A stretch of DNA of 64,000 nt, from contig CAWICB010000004.1 of the NCBI GenBank assembly GCA_963834515.1, positions 262,129-326,128 of the forward strand. The letters are read 5' to 3'. Under the pieces are notes generated by a model. That model was not told the origin of the DNA and did no database searches. It saw nothing but the letters and a program-made list of their open reading frames with translations. The stretch comes from RYN-230 sp963834515 (GTDB taxonomy: Bacteria > Actinomycetota > Actinomycetes > Streptosporangiales > Streptosporangiaceae). Below, in pieces: positions 17,381 through 25,410 of the stretch. How positions within the stretch are numbered: position 1 is the first letter of the stretch; each line of letters opens with the position of its first letter. The position numbers and the translations under genes were made by a program.

Positions 17381-17676
17381 GCCGCAGAGTCCCGGGCACG
17401 TTGGGCGCTGGGCACGCCGCTGGACGCGGACTCCATCCAGTAGTCCAGCGCGGACAAGACCCGCTCCAGGTCGTACCCCTCGGAGGCTAATAGGGCCTCA
17501 GCGGCCACGCTGGCCATGTTGAAGGCCAGGAGGTCCAGGGACCCGGCCGTCCGGGCCTGGTCCACCAGGAGGACGGCCGCCTCCTTATCCTGGGTCACCA
17601 TGGCGCGGATGAGCGCATAAGCGGGCACGCGCCGACGCAGAGCCTCCGCTCGCTTACGGTCCTCGGCCTCGGCCAC
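17377..17676 (-). CDS. small helical accessory protein, upstream paralogue
   Basis: 99 aa from GTG 17676, chosen because GGAGGTGG lies 6 bases upstream. A longer open frame to 17949 adds a leader without family features. The sequence is helical (RRRVPAYALIRAMVTQDKEA) and paralogous to the next gene, with which it overlaps by four bases. I do not recognise the family. Confidence 0.6.
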   Translation of the reverse strand: MAEAEDRKRAEALRRRVPAYALIRAMVTQDKEAAVLLVDQARTAGSLDLLAFNMASVAAEALLASEGYDLERVLSALDYWMESASSGVPSAQRARDSAA

Positions 17677-18063
17677 TGGGACCACCTCCAGACCCTCGGC
17701 CTTTGCACCGAGTGTAAAGCCGGGAAGCGGGCCAGGCCGCCAGGGTCCAGATGCAGCGCCTACTGGACGAACGATCTGGACGCGGGCGGCCTGGTCTGCT
17801 GGGCTCCGCCCGGGTTGATGGCGGGCGGGATGATCAGCCACTCCCATCCCGGAGTCAGAGTGCCCCCGCCGGAGGCAACTGACGCTAACGGCTCCGGAGG
17901 CCGCCCGCGTGATCGCACGAACCTTAGCGCTGACCTGCGCCGACTGCACGAATGGTGGCGGCGGCAGCGGAGGTCGTTCCGCGCATGTTCCGGATCACCA
18001 TTTGTCCGGGCTGGGCTAGTGTCAGACCATCGCGTAGGACGATTCTCTTCCGGGATCTACGCT

Positions 18064-18651
18064 GTGACGGTGGAGAGGATTAGCGATGGTTTCTTGTCGT
18101 GGCGGCCGTTGATTGCCGGGGACCTTCCCATGCTGGCCGAGTGGTTGCGAGAGCCCCAGGTCGCCCGGTGGTGGAATCATGAGACAACCCTTGAGGCGGT
18201 CGAGCGCGACTTCGGCGCGAGTACGCGAGGCGAGGAGCCGGGGGAAGACCTCCTCGTTCTCCTCGACGGCCGGCCAATCGGCCTGCTGCAGCGCTCGGCG
18301 ATTTGCGACTACCCCCAGGATCTCACGAAATTCTCGGCAGTTATCGAGGTGCCAGTCGGCGCCGTCGAGCTTGACTACCTCATCGCGGACCCAGCGCGGC
18401 GCGGTCGCGGTCTCGGATCCCGCATGATCGCTGCGGCCGTTGAGGACACCTGGAACTCGTATTCTGATGCGCCCGCGGTGCTTGTCGCCGTGGTGGCCGC
18501 CAATGTGGCCTCCTGGCGTGCGCTGGAGAAGGCTGGCTTGAAGCGGGTCGCTGAAGGCCCGATGTCGCCCGACAACCCGATTGATGATGCGCTGCATTAC
18601 ATCTACCGTGTTGACCGGCCTGGCGCCGCCTCGTCGGCCTTTAGGCGCTGA
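18064..18651 (+). CDS. GNAT acetyltransferase, AAC(6')-like
   Basis: About 195 aa from GTG 18064 or 18070. It reads LSWRPLIAGDLPMLAEWLRE, PQVARWWNHETT, DYLIADPARRGRGLGSRMIA and NVASWRALEKAGLKRVAEG. The R/Q-x-x-G-x-G/A acetyl-CoA loop is RRGRGLG. The opening pattern (WRPL..DLPML..WL..PQVARWW) is typical of the AAC(6')-I aminoglycoside acetyltransferase branch, but substrate specificity cannot be decided. It is convergent with the coupling-protein gene. Confidence 0.8.
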   Translation: MTVERISDGFLSWRPLIAGDLPMLAEWLREPQVARWWNHETTLEAVERDFGASTRGEEPGEDLLVLLDGRPIGLLQRSAICDYPQDLTKFSAVIEVPVGAVELDYLIADPARRGRGLGSRMIAAAVEDTWNSYSDAPAVLVAVVAANVASWRALEKAGLKRVAEGPMSPDNPIDDALHYIYRVDRPGAASSAFRR

Positions 18652-19093
18652 CACGTACGAACGAATCGCCTGCGCGGACGGACCTCGGAGCTACTAATTT
18701 CGCGGTCGGCAAGAGGATGTACTCACTGAGCACCTGGTCCCGCCCGTCGTCCTCGCAGGCGCAAATCCCTGGGGAGCGGTGGCCGGGTCAAGGCTCGGCG
18801 GAGCCGACCCGGAGGGCGCCGCAGGCGGCCTTGATCCAAGTACAGCTCAATTCGGCAGCCGGACCGAACGGACAGACTGGACGGGCCTACCTCATCGGTC
18901 AACGGACATGGCTGAATGCCCTCACGCTCGGCGCGGCGATCGCAACCCCTGAGCCACGGGGGGGCTGCCATGTCACAAGACCGCCCCTGGCGGCCGGGCC
19001 GTCGGAGATAGCAGGTAGGCACGCTTCCCAGATGTCCAGGACCGCGCACGGCAGGACCTCCGGCCCAGGTTGGGGCGCGGGGTCCAGTGTGGC
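18652..19093. other. intergenic stretch with stem-loop
   Basis: About 440 bases between the convergent acetyltransferase and coupling-protein genes. It holds the stem-loop at 18787-18834. No gene supported; the open frames are shadows. It could contain a terminator or the transfer origin, neither proven. Confidence 0.4.
18787..18834. repeat. stem-loop GTCAAGGC...GCCTTGA, like that at 3117-3163
   Basis: A 7-bp outer stem (TCAAGGC with GCCTTGA) encloses the inner hairpin TCGG-cggag-CCGA, echoing the structure and inner sequence of the stem-loop at 3117-3163. Confidence 0.45.
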
Positions 19094-21484
19094 TCAGAAG
19101 GGGCTTTGCGTGGGCCGCCGGGGCGTCATGGCGGTCAGGATGCACTCGTGGGGCCGGCAGTCGGCCAGGGCGCGGTGGACGCGGTCTAGGGCGCCGGGGA
19201 GCCAGCGCCCCTCCAGCTCCAGCGCCCCGGCCAGTTCGGGTGCCTCGCGCCCGTACACGCGCCGCCACTCCGCCCAGACCACGCTCAGCTCCCAGATCAC
19301 GGGCCAGTGTGTCCGCCAGCACGGCCGCAGCTCCTTATCGCGCGGCCACGCCTGGGACGGGACCAGGACCTGGTCCACCCACTCCGACAGCCGCGCCAGC
19401 TCGGCTGCGCGGGTGGATTGGTCCATGGCGGACCAGTTGGGTGCCGGGACGCGGGCGCCCTTGCTGGCCAGGTCGGCCACCTGGTCCTCCACGTCCTGGA
19501 GGCGGGCACCGATAGCGTCAACCTCGGCCGTCAGGCGCCCGACGCGGCCCCGGATGTCTTTCGCCATGAGCAGGCCGGAGCGGTCCACCACGGCGTCCAG
19601 GTGGCGAACCTTCCCCCCGAGGTCGGACAGGCGGGCCGCCAGGGCGGCCAGCGTCTCGTACGGGATGGAGGACCCGGCCTGGCGGGCGCGTTCCAATTCT
19701 TCCTGGAGGCGCCGCGCCTCTGCCGCCGGGTCCTCCCCCCGGGGGTGGTGTCCGGTGCGCCGGTCACGTGATGGTGCCCTCCCCGTCCTGGCGGCCGGGA
19801 AGCCCGGCCGGAGTGGCCGGAGGCCGGCCAGCACACCGCTAAGGTCTGGCGCCGTGGTGGCCCAGCCCGGCACCGGGATCTCGGTATCCCAGCCCACGTC
19901 CAGGGCCGCGTCCAGGACCGGCGGAGCGGCCTGGAGCCGGAGGCGGACCGCCAGCCTGGCCCAGGCCGGGCGGATCTTGACCACCACGGGGGACAAGTCC
20001 CCTTCCAAGATCAGGGCCCGGCGGCGGGGCAGGCGTCGCACGAACGCAGGCGGCACGGCCGGGACCTGGACCCGGCGCTCCCCCTCGGTCATGCCGACAG
20101 TGCCGCAAACGTCGGACACCGCGTCCAGACAGTCCGAGTCGGTCACACCCGGCATGATGATCTTGTTCGTGGTGTCCCAGATGGTTGCCGCGCCGTCTGC
20201 TCCCCAGCCCTCGCGGAGCTGGCCGAGGCCGTGGGCCACGGCCACGATGGTGATGCCCTTCCCGGCCGAGTCGGCCAGCCAAAGGTCCAGCGGGACGCGG
20301 ACGATCTGCCGGGCCTCGTCCAGGAACAGGCCCAGGGGCGGGTCCAGTTTCCCGGCGGAGCGTCGGGAGCCGGACAGGCTGGCCATGCGCTGCACGTAGT
20401 CGGTGAAGCACCGGAACAGCGGCGCGATCGTGGTCCCGGCGACGCCGGGCGCGATCATGTACAGGGTGCCGCAGGACGCGGCGAACGCGTCCGCGTCGAA
20501 CGGCCGGGCGGCCGGGCCGTGGACCATGGCGGCCACGGCCGGGTCTGCGACCCAGGTCAGGGACTTGGCCATGGTCATGCGGATGGAGTCCGGGGACCGG
20601 CCCTCCCGGGTGGCCTCCGCGAACACGGACCGAAGCTGGCGGGACGCGGCCGGGTGACCCGCCAGGACGGACCCGCCGATGGCGTCGCCCTCGCGGTTGG
20701 CCCAGTCCCAGATGTCCAGCACGGTCCGCCCCGACAGGGCAGCCGCATGCAGCAGCGCGGCCAGCGCGATCGCGGCCTTGTCCTGCCACCAGGCCATATC
20801 CCCGGTCTCTATCCGCGGCCCGATGATGCTGTCGGCGCGGATGAACGCCTCCGCCGGGTTCTCACACCCGGACACCACGTCCCACCCAAACGAGGAGGGC
20901 ACCCCGCCCACCTCGTACGGGTTGAACACGAACACCGGGCCGTGCCGCCAGCGCGCCCCGGCCGTCAGGCTGAACAGGTCAGCCCGGGTGGACGTGGCGA
21001 TGGCCGCGCCCGGCCAGTCCACCAACAGATCCGCGAGCATGCCGGACTTGTGCTTACGCGGCGGGGCGATCATCAGCCAGTTGGCCTCCATGGAACCGAA
21101 CACGCGCTTACCGAACTGGGCGCGGCCCAGCCGCAGCGCGTAGGCGGTGGCCGCGGTGGCCACCATGCGCTGGCCCCAGGTCAGGCCTGGCCGGACCCGG
21201 CCGCCGCAGTGGGCGGCGGCCGTCCGGCTCCACTGGGTCCCCAGCTCGGCTAGGGATGCGAATCCCGGGCCGGGCCGCAGCCGGCACCGGGCCCGCCAGC
21301 GCATCGCGCGGGCCCGGTTGCGCTCCATGGCCCGGGAACCCAGGTTGAACCGCCAGAACAGCACAGCCACCAGCACGAGGGCCACTAGGTCCCCTGCCGG
21401 ATGGGACAGGCCCCACCATGTGAGGCGGAGGAGCCCGAGGGCCAGCCAGGCCAGCCCGCGGAGCACCATGTCAGCGATCTTCAC
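19094..21484 (-). CDS. VirD4/TraG-like coupling protein with C-terminal DUF4913 domain
   Basis: 796 aa. Two N-terminal membrane segments (about 8-45) precede the TraG/VirD4 ATPase. The P-loop position reads IAPPRKHKSG near residue 140, lacking the first Gly and the Gly before Lys of a normal Walker A. Walker B is LGLFLDEARQI near 390, followed by GITIVAVAHGLGQLREGWG. A coiled coil spans about 590-680 and a DUF4913-like domain ends the protein (CWRTHWPVIWELSVVWAEWR). It would dock the relaxosome at the membrane. It overlaps the upstream membrane-protein gene by four bases. Confidence 0.88.
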   Translation of the reverse strand: MKIADMVLRGLAWLALGLLRLTWWGLSHPAGDLVALVLVAVLFWRFNLGSRAMERNRARAMRWRARCRLRPGPGFASLAELGTQWSRTAAAHCGGRVRPGLTWGQRMVATAATAYALRLGRAQFGKRVFGSMEANWLMIAPPRKHKSGMLADLLVDWPGAAIATSTRADLFSLTAGARWRHGPVFVFNPYEVGGVPSSFGWDVVSGCENPAEAFIRADSIIGPRIETGDMAWWQDKAAIALAALLHAAALSGRTVLDIWDWANREGDAIGGSVLAGHPAASRQLRSVFAEATREGRSPDSIRMTMAKSLTWVADPAVAAMVHGPAARPFDADAFAASCGTLYMIAPGVAGTTIAPLFRCFTDYVQRMASLSGSRRSAGKLDPPLGLFLDEARQIVRVPLDLWLADSAGKGITIVAVAHGLGQLREGWGADGAATIWDTTNKIIMPGVTDSDCLDAVSDVCGTVGMTEGERRVQVPAVPPAFVRRLPRRRALILEGDLSPVVVKIRPAWARLAVRLRLQAAPPVLDAALDVGWDTEIPVPGWATTAPDLSGVLAGLRPLRPGFPAARTGRAPSRDRRTGHHPRGEDPAAEARRLQEELERARQAGSSIPYETLAALAARLSDLGGKVRHLDAVVDRSGLLMAKDIRGRVGRLTAEVDAIGARLQDVEDQVADLASKGARVPAPNWSAMDQSTRAAELARLSEWVDQVLVPSQAWPRDKELRPCWRTHWPVIWELSVVWAEWRRVYGREAPELAGALELEGRWLPGALDRVHRALADCRPHECILTAMTPRRPTQSPF

Positions 21485-22548
21485 TTGCCGTCCTCCCCGC
21501 GCTGGCGCTTGGCTAGTTCCTCGTACACGTACGCGCGGGCCGTGCTGGCTGGGACTCCGGCCGCCGCAGCCAGAGCCTTGGCCGCGGCTCCGGCCGCATC
21601 ACGCTGGCCATAGTCGGCGCGGTCGCGGTACAGAGCCAGAACGTGGGCCTTCTTGGTCGGGTAGGCGCTGGCCCCGGCGGCCAGCTCCAGGCGGCTCTGG
21701 CGCTGGGCCGTGTCCTCGGCCAGCTCTCGCAAGGATCCGAGCTGGCCAGTGAAGGACCGGGCGAACGTGTCCACCGCGTCCCGGGTCGCCACCAGCTCGG
21801 CCCGCAGGCCGTCAAGGGCATCTACGTCCAGGGCGGTCGCCTTGGTCTCGGGCAGCGGCGCGGCGGCCAGGATGGCGGCCTTCACCCCGCGACGGGTGCC
21901 TTTCATATCCACTACGGCGCGGAGCATGTACAGCGCCAGGCGGGCCAGCCCCCGGCCCAGCTTGGCCCACGGGCTGGCGTCGTCCTTCATGCCCAGGACG
22001 TGGCGGCGGACCACCGAGATAGTCCGGTCGGTAGTTAGCGCCAGCAGGATCGGCGCGGCCACGTAGACAGCCACCGACCGGAGGCTGGCCTGGTCCGCGG
22101 CCGTCCAGTTCATGAACGCCGACGTGGCAGCACAGATCACGATGGCGGCCCGCTCAGCCGGGGCGCCCAAGCCCTTACGAGCCAGCCCGAGGGCCAGCAC
22201 AGAGAAAATGATCATGGCGGCGTCCAGTGCGAGAGCCTGGACCTGGGCAGCCACGTGTTCGTGCTTCTGGGAGAAGATGAACGCGTACTGCGCCGCGTAC
22301 ACCACATACAGGAGACCGGCGTCCAGCAGGCCAAGAAGCACCATACCGGCGTTCACCAGGCCCCGCCCGGGCTCACGGACCCGGGCGGGAGCGTCGCCGC
22401 GGCCGAGCGCGCGGCGCTCCCGCCGGGACAAGTTCGTGAGCATAGGTCCGGTCTCCGTGTCGTACTGGTCCAGGCCCCGGCCCAGGTGCCAGCGACGCCA
22501 GGCCGGGGTGTCGGGGGTGTTCTGTTGTGCGAAGCTGTCAGTGGCCAC
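21481..22548 (-). CDS. DUF2637-like membrane protein
   Basis: 355 aa. A basic N-terminal tail is followed by about four hydrophobic segments between residues 65 and 170 (VLLGLLDAGLLYVVYAAQYA, IIFSVLALGLA, then AVYVAAPILLAL). A soluble C-terminal half ends with a helix-turn-helix-like stretch (AAKALAAAAGVPASTARAYV). DUF2637 proteins occur beside transfer genes in actinobacterial plasmids and integrative elements and may be spread or channel components. It is coupled to the coupling-protein gene by ATGA, suggesting a complex. Confidence 0.75.
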   Translation of the reverse strand: MATDSFAQQNTPDTPAWRRWHLGRGLDQYDTETGPMLTNLSRRERRALGRGDAPARVREPGRGLVNAGMVLLGLLDAGLLYVVYAAQYAFIFSQKHEHVAAQVQALALDAAMIIFSVLALGLARKGLGAPAERAAIVICAATSAFMNWTAADQASLRSVAVYVAAPILLALTTDRTISVVRRHVLGMKDDASPWAKLGRGLARLALYMLRAVVDMKGTRRGVKAAILAAAPLPETKATALDVDALDGLRAELVATRDAVDTFARSFTGQLGSLRELAEDTAQRQSRLELAAGASAYPTKKAHVLALYRDRADYGQRDAAGAAAKALAAAAGVPASTARAYVYEELAKRQRGEDGK

Positions 22549-22659
22549 GGTCGGTCCTTACTGGTAGCGCGGGGGTCTGCAGGCTCCGAAGCGGCCGGGA
22601 AACACCGGCCGCAGGGGTCACCCGGCATGGGTGGGAACGTGACAGGCCGTAAGTGGCGG

Positions 22660-22947
22660 TCACAGCCCGGCCTCTGGTTCGGCGGTGGACATTGCCCAGG
22701 CCGTCAGGGTGGGCTCCCCCGCAGCCATCTCGGCCGCGTACTCCTCGGCCGTGGCCTCCTGCACGCCCAGGTGGGCCGCAGCGGTATAGGTGGCCGCCTC
22801 GGCCTCCAGGTAGGTCAGCCGGTCCCGGGCGGACAAGCCGGAGTCATTCAGAGCGGCCTGGGAACTGGCCGTGGCCCAGATCAGGTCCGTACGGGTTGGC
22901 TGGCTCGGCCCCTGGACGGGCTGGGCCCCCGGTGTCTGGCCGGTCAT
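22660..22947 (-). CDS. small accessory protein ending AEPEAGL
   Basis: 95 aa. Helical with no known domain. It ends STAEPEAGL, the same tail as the reconstructed relaxase. Its start overlaps the stop of the upstream gene (ATGA), so it is part of the same operon. I do not recognise a family. The tail suggests either transfer through the coupling protein or a shared processing or degradation signal. Confidence 0.65.
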   Translation of the reverse strand: MTGQTPGAQPVQGPSQPTRTDLIWATASSQAALNDSGLSARDRLTYLEAEAATYTAAAHLGVQEATAEEYAAEMAAGEPTLTAWAMSTAEPEAGL

Positions 22948-23219
22948 AGCCCTGCCTCCGGCTCAGGCTCGGGTGGTTCGGCTGGATTCCCGGCTGCTTC
23001 CTGGGCCTCGAAGGCGGCGTTCCAGGCGGCGTGCAGGTCGTCCAGCAGCCTGCTGGTTTCCTGCCATGGCTCGGACAGCTGCGGATGGACAGCGCGCTGC
23101 TTATGCCAGCCGGACATCAGGTGATAGCTAAGGATCTTGTTCTCATCTAGGGATAGCGGCTCGAATAGGGCCGGGTCGCTCGGCTGGGCGGGCAGCGTGG
23201 TGGGTTCGGGGCCAGTCAT
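22944..23219 (-). CDS. small accessory protein ending PEPEAGL
   Basis: 91 aa, ATG with GGAGG 8 bases upstream. The middle part (ENKILSYHLMSGWHKQRAVH, then WQETSRLLDDLHAAWNAAFE) is helical. The C-terminus is Pro/Glu-rich and ends PPEPEPEAGL. Function unknown. Position and tail tie it to the relaxase and coupling system. Confidence 0.65.
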   Translation of the reverse strand: MTGPEPTTLPAQPSDPALFEPLSLDENKILSYHLMSGWHKQRAVHPQLSEPWQETSRLLDDLHAAWNAAFEAQEAAGNPAEPPEPEPEAGL

Positions 23220-23270
23220 CGCAATGTGCCTCCAGTTCGGGTCGGGTTGGCGCGGCCGCGGTGGGCTGGT

Positions 23271-23870
23271 TCACAAGCCGGCTTGCAGTTCGGGTTCCGG
23301 CGGTGGCCGCGCGGACAGCTCGGGGGCCCGCCAGCTCCGCTCCAGCTCGGCCACCGCGGCTTCCAGCACGGGATCGGCCGGGGCCGGCTTGCCCCACGGC
23401 CACGGCTCGGGCTCACTCGGCGGGGGCGGGGCCGGGATGTAGGAGTGCCAGGCCTGCGGCTCTGGCGCGGCGGAGACCGCGGGGGCGGGGTCTTGCAGGG
23501 CTGCGGGCGGTACGGGCAGGCCGAAGATGTCCAGCAGCATCGAGCGCTGCACGGGATTCGACCGATCCCACCCGGCGCGGCTCAGCGCGTCCTCAGCGGC
23601 CAGTTCCCCGGCCTGATAGCCGTTGACGGCTTTGCACACCTCGCAGCGACGGGCCGCGCCGTGCTGCTTCAGCCGCCGCTCCAGCCCTCGCCCGCCCGGC
23701 TGGGACTGGGCCAGCACCCAGAACCCGCCGCGTTCGACCTGAACCTGGGTGAGGCGGGCACCGCGGCCCAGCGCGTGGTCGGTCAGCCGCTGTCCCAGCC
23801 GACGCTCCGGGGTGGTGCCGGTGTAGTGGGCTGCGTGCCCTAACGGCGGCCACAGGTGCAGCGTGTACAC
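23271..23870 (-). CDS. GIY-YIG-like nuclease-domain protein ending ELQAGL
   Basis: 199 aa from GTG 23870, the first start after an in-frame stop. The N-terminal half reads MYTLHLWPPLGHAAHYTGTT, then RLGQRLTDHALGRGARLTQV and a CEVC pair. This resembles a GIY-YIG fold with Tyr/Tyr/Gly and Arg/His positions retained. The second half is Pro-rich and ends PEPELQAGL. GIY-YIG proteins are frequent in actinobacterial integrative elements. Catalysis is not proven. Confidence 0.65.
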   Translation of the reverse strand: MYTLHLWPPLGHAAHYTGTTPERRLGQRLTDHALGRGARLTQVQVERGGFWVLAQSQPGGRGLERRLKQHGAARRCEVCKAVNGYQAGELAAEDALSRAGWDRSNPVQRSMLLDIFGLPVPPAALQDPAPAVSAAPEPQAWHSYIPAPPPPSEPEPWPWGKPAPADPVLEAAVAELERSWRAPELSARPPPEPELQAGL

Positions 23871-23893
23871 GACGTGCCAGGCTCATGCCAGCC

Positions 23894-24277
23894 TCAGACC
23901 GAACCGGACTGCGCGGCGGCGGCGGCCATGCGGGCCCGCCACCGGGCCGCGAACTCGGCCAGGTCGGTCACGTCCTGGCCGCTCGCGGCGAAGTCATCGG
24001 CAAACCGCCGCGGATACCGGCGGGTCGTCTTCCTGCTCCCCCGGCACACCACCGTGCACGGCAGCACATCCGCGATAGCCAGCCGTCGGACCGTCTCCCG
24101 GGAAACCCCCAGCCGGTCCGCGAACTGCCCCGCCGTCAAGAAATCCGCACCCGCCACGGCGGAAGGTGCAGGCTGAGGCGGGGCGAACGCTGCGGCCACT
24201 CCCCGCGCCAGCGCTTCCAGCAGCTCCGGCGGGACCACAGCCCCCGACAGCGGTACCTCTACGCGCTCATCAGTCAC
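23894..24277 (-). CDS. excisionase-type helix-turn-helix protein
   Basis: 127 aa from GTG 24277, with GGGAGGAG about 9 bases upstream. A longer frame to 24403 runs across the promoter palindrome and is rejected. The HTH is DFLTAGQFADRLGVSRETVR followed by YPRRFADDFAAS, typical of MerR/Xis-like small regulators. It could direct excision by the integrase at tRNA-Thr or control the downstream transfer operon. It heads the minus-strand run of genes down to 19094. Confidence 0.7.
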   Translation of the reverse strand: MTDERVEVPLSGAVVPPELLEALARGVAAAFAPPQPAPSAVAGADFLTAGQFADRLGVSRETVRRLAIADVLPCTVVCRGSRKTTRRYPRRFADDFAASGQDVTDLAEFAARWRARMAAAAAQSGSV

Positions 24278-24345
24278 AGGAACGGGCTCCTCCCGAGTCG
24301 CACCCAGAGCAGCGGTGCCGTTGGTGGCACAGCCGGGATACTCTG

Positions 24346-24391
24346 ACTCCTCTAGGTGCCTAGAGGAGTTGTAACACGTATAGAGGAGTTG
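24346..24391. promoter_or_regulatory. operator-like palindrome with an extra half-site
   Basis: ACTCCTCTAGG-tg-CCTAGAGGAGT (24346-24369) is a perfect 11-2-11 inverted repeat. A further half-site TAGAGGAGTTG stands at 24381-24391, an exact repeat of 24361-24371, twenty bases apart. It lies upstream of the excisionase-type gene and the transfer operon. It could bind that HTH protein or the GntR repressor; the binder is inferred. Confidence 0.65.
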
Positions 24392-24542
24392 AGGCAAGCG
24401 CAAAAAGAGTCGGGCGGCTCAGCGCCTGGCGGCCAAGATCGGCAGCATCAGGCCAGGCCCCGGCGCCAGGGTCCGCACGGAGTTCGAGCCGAGGTTGAGC
24501 TTCTGACGGGCCTGCGGCTGAAGCAGTTAGAACGAAGAGTGC

Positions 24543-25325
24543 TCAGTGGGCAGGCAGCTCGTAATTAAGGACATACGCGTCCGCGGACATGATGGTGTCG
24601 CAGACTTCGACCGCCCGGCCGTCCGTATCGAACGCGGTACGGACCAGCCGGAATACAGGCACCCCTGGCGTCATCGCCAGTATCCGCGCCTCAGCCTCCG
24701 TAGGCATCCGCGCAGTGACTTCCTCTGTGAACCGCTCCAGAGTGTGCCCGAGTTCTTCAAGGCGGGCATAGATTCCCCCGGGCCCGGGGTTGGGGTCTGC
24801 GATCGGAGTGCCATGCGCTATCTCGGCTGGAAGATACGAGGTAGCGGTTTCAACCGGTGTCCCATCAAGGGAATAGCGTCGGCTCCGAACAACTACAGGT
24901 CCAGAGTGGTTAAGTCGCTCACCTATTTCAGGCGGTACCGCCATCTCGTTAACCTGAATCAAGTCAACGTCAGGTATCGCGCCAGCTTGTTCCGACTCGG
25001 CAAGAAACGCGGCTTTGCCTTCTTTCCGGTGGCGCCGCGCAAAACGATCCGAGGCCAGCCTGTGCACAGGAGGCTTTCTCCGTACGTACACACCGCGGCC
25101 GTGCTCAGCACGAGTAAGTCCCTCCGCCTCAAGAAGTTGCAGCGCGCTCCGAACAGTCATTCGAGCAACGCCGTAGTGATCTATCAGCTGGGCCTCGGAT
25201 GGAAGGCGGTCACCTTCACGCAGCCGCCCGTCCCCTATCGCTGCTCGCAGCTGGTCAGCGATCTGCCGGAACACGGCCCTGTCGCTGGCTGGATCCACCG
25301 CCAGGCCGTCAAGCACGCTGCTCAT
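24543..25325 (-). CDS. KorSA-like GntR/HutC-family repressor
   Basis: 260 aa from ATG 25325 (MSSVLDGLAVDP). A longer frame to 25379 crosses the operator. The N-terminal winged helix is QIADQLRAAIGDGRLREGDR, PSEAQLIDHYGVARMTVRSA and HGRGVYV; a C-terminal UTRA ligand domain follows (RRYSLDGTPVETATSYLPAE). In pSAM2 and related elements the GntR repressor KorSA holds replication and transfer genes silent and sits beside a Nudix gene, as here. Ligand unknown. Confidence 0.85.
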   Translation of the reverse strand: MSSVLDGLAVDPASDRAVFRQIADQLRAAIGDGRLREGDRLPSEAQLIDHYGVARMTVRSALQLLEAEGLTRAEHGRGVYVRRKPPVHRLASDRFARRHRKEGKAAFLAESEQAGAIPDVDLIQVNEMAVPPEIGERLNHSGPVVVRSRRYSLDGTPVETATSYLPAEIAHGTPIADPNPGPGGIYARLEELGHTLERFTEEVTARMPTEAEARILAMTPGVPVFRLVRTAFDTDGRAVEVCDTIMSADAYVLNYELPAH

Positions 25326-25361
25326 GTCGCGCCTCCCGGCCGCCGGCCGCTGACTTGTCCG

Positions 25362-25375
25362 GACGTCTAGTAGTC
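25362..25375. promoter_or_regulatory. candidate GntR operator GACGTCTAGTAGTC
   Basis: The site has two-fold symmetry GAC-NN-CTAG-NN-GTC and lies in the short gap between the divergent GntR and Nudix genes. HutC-type GntR regulators bind symmetric sites of this kind. Autoregulation is inferred. Confidence 0.5.
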
Positions 25376-25410
25376 TCAAGCCTACCGAACTGCTTGATGG
25401 GAGTCAGCAG

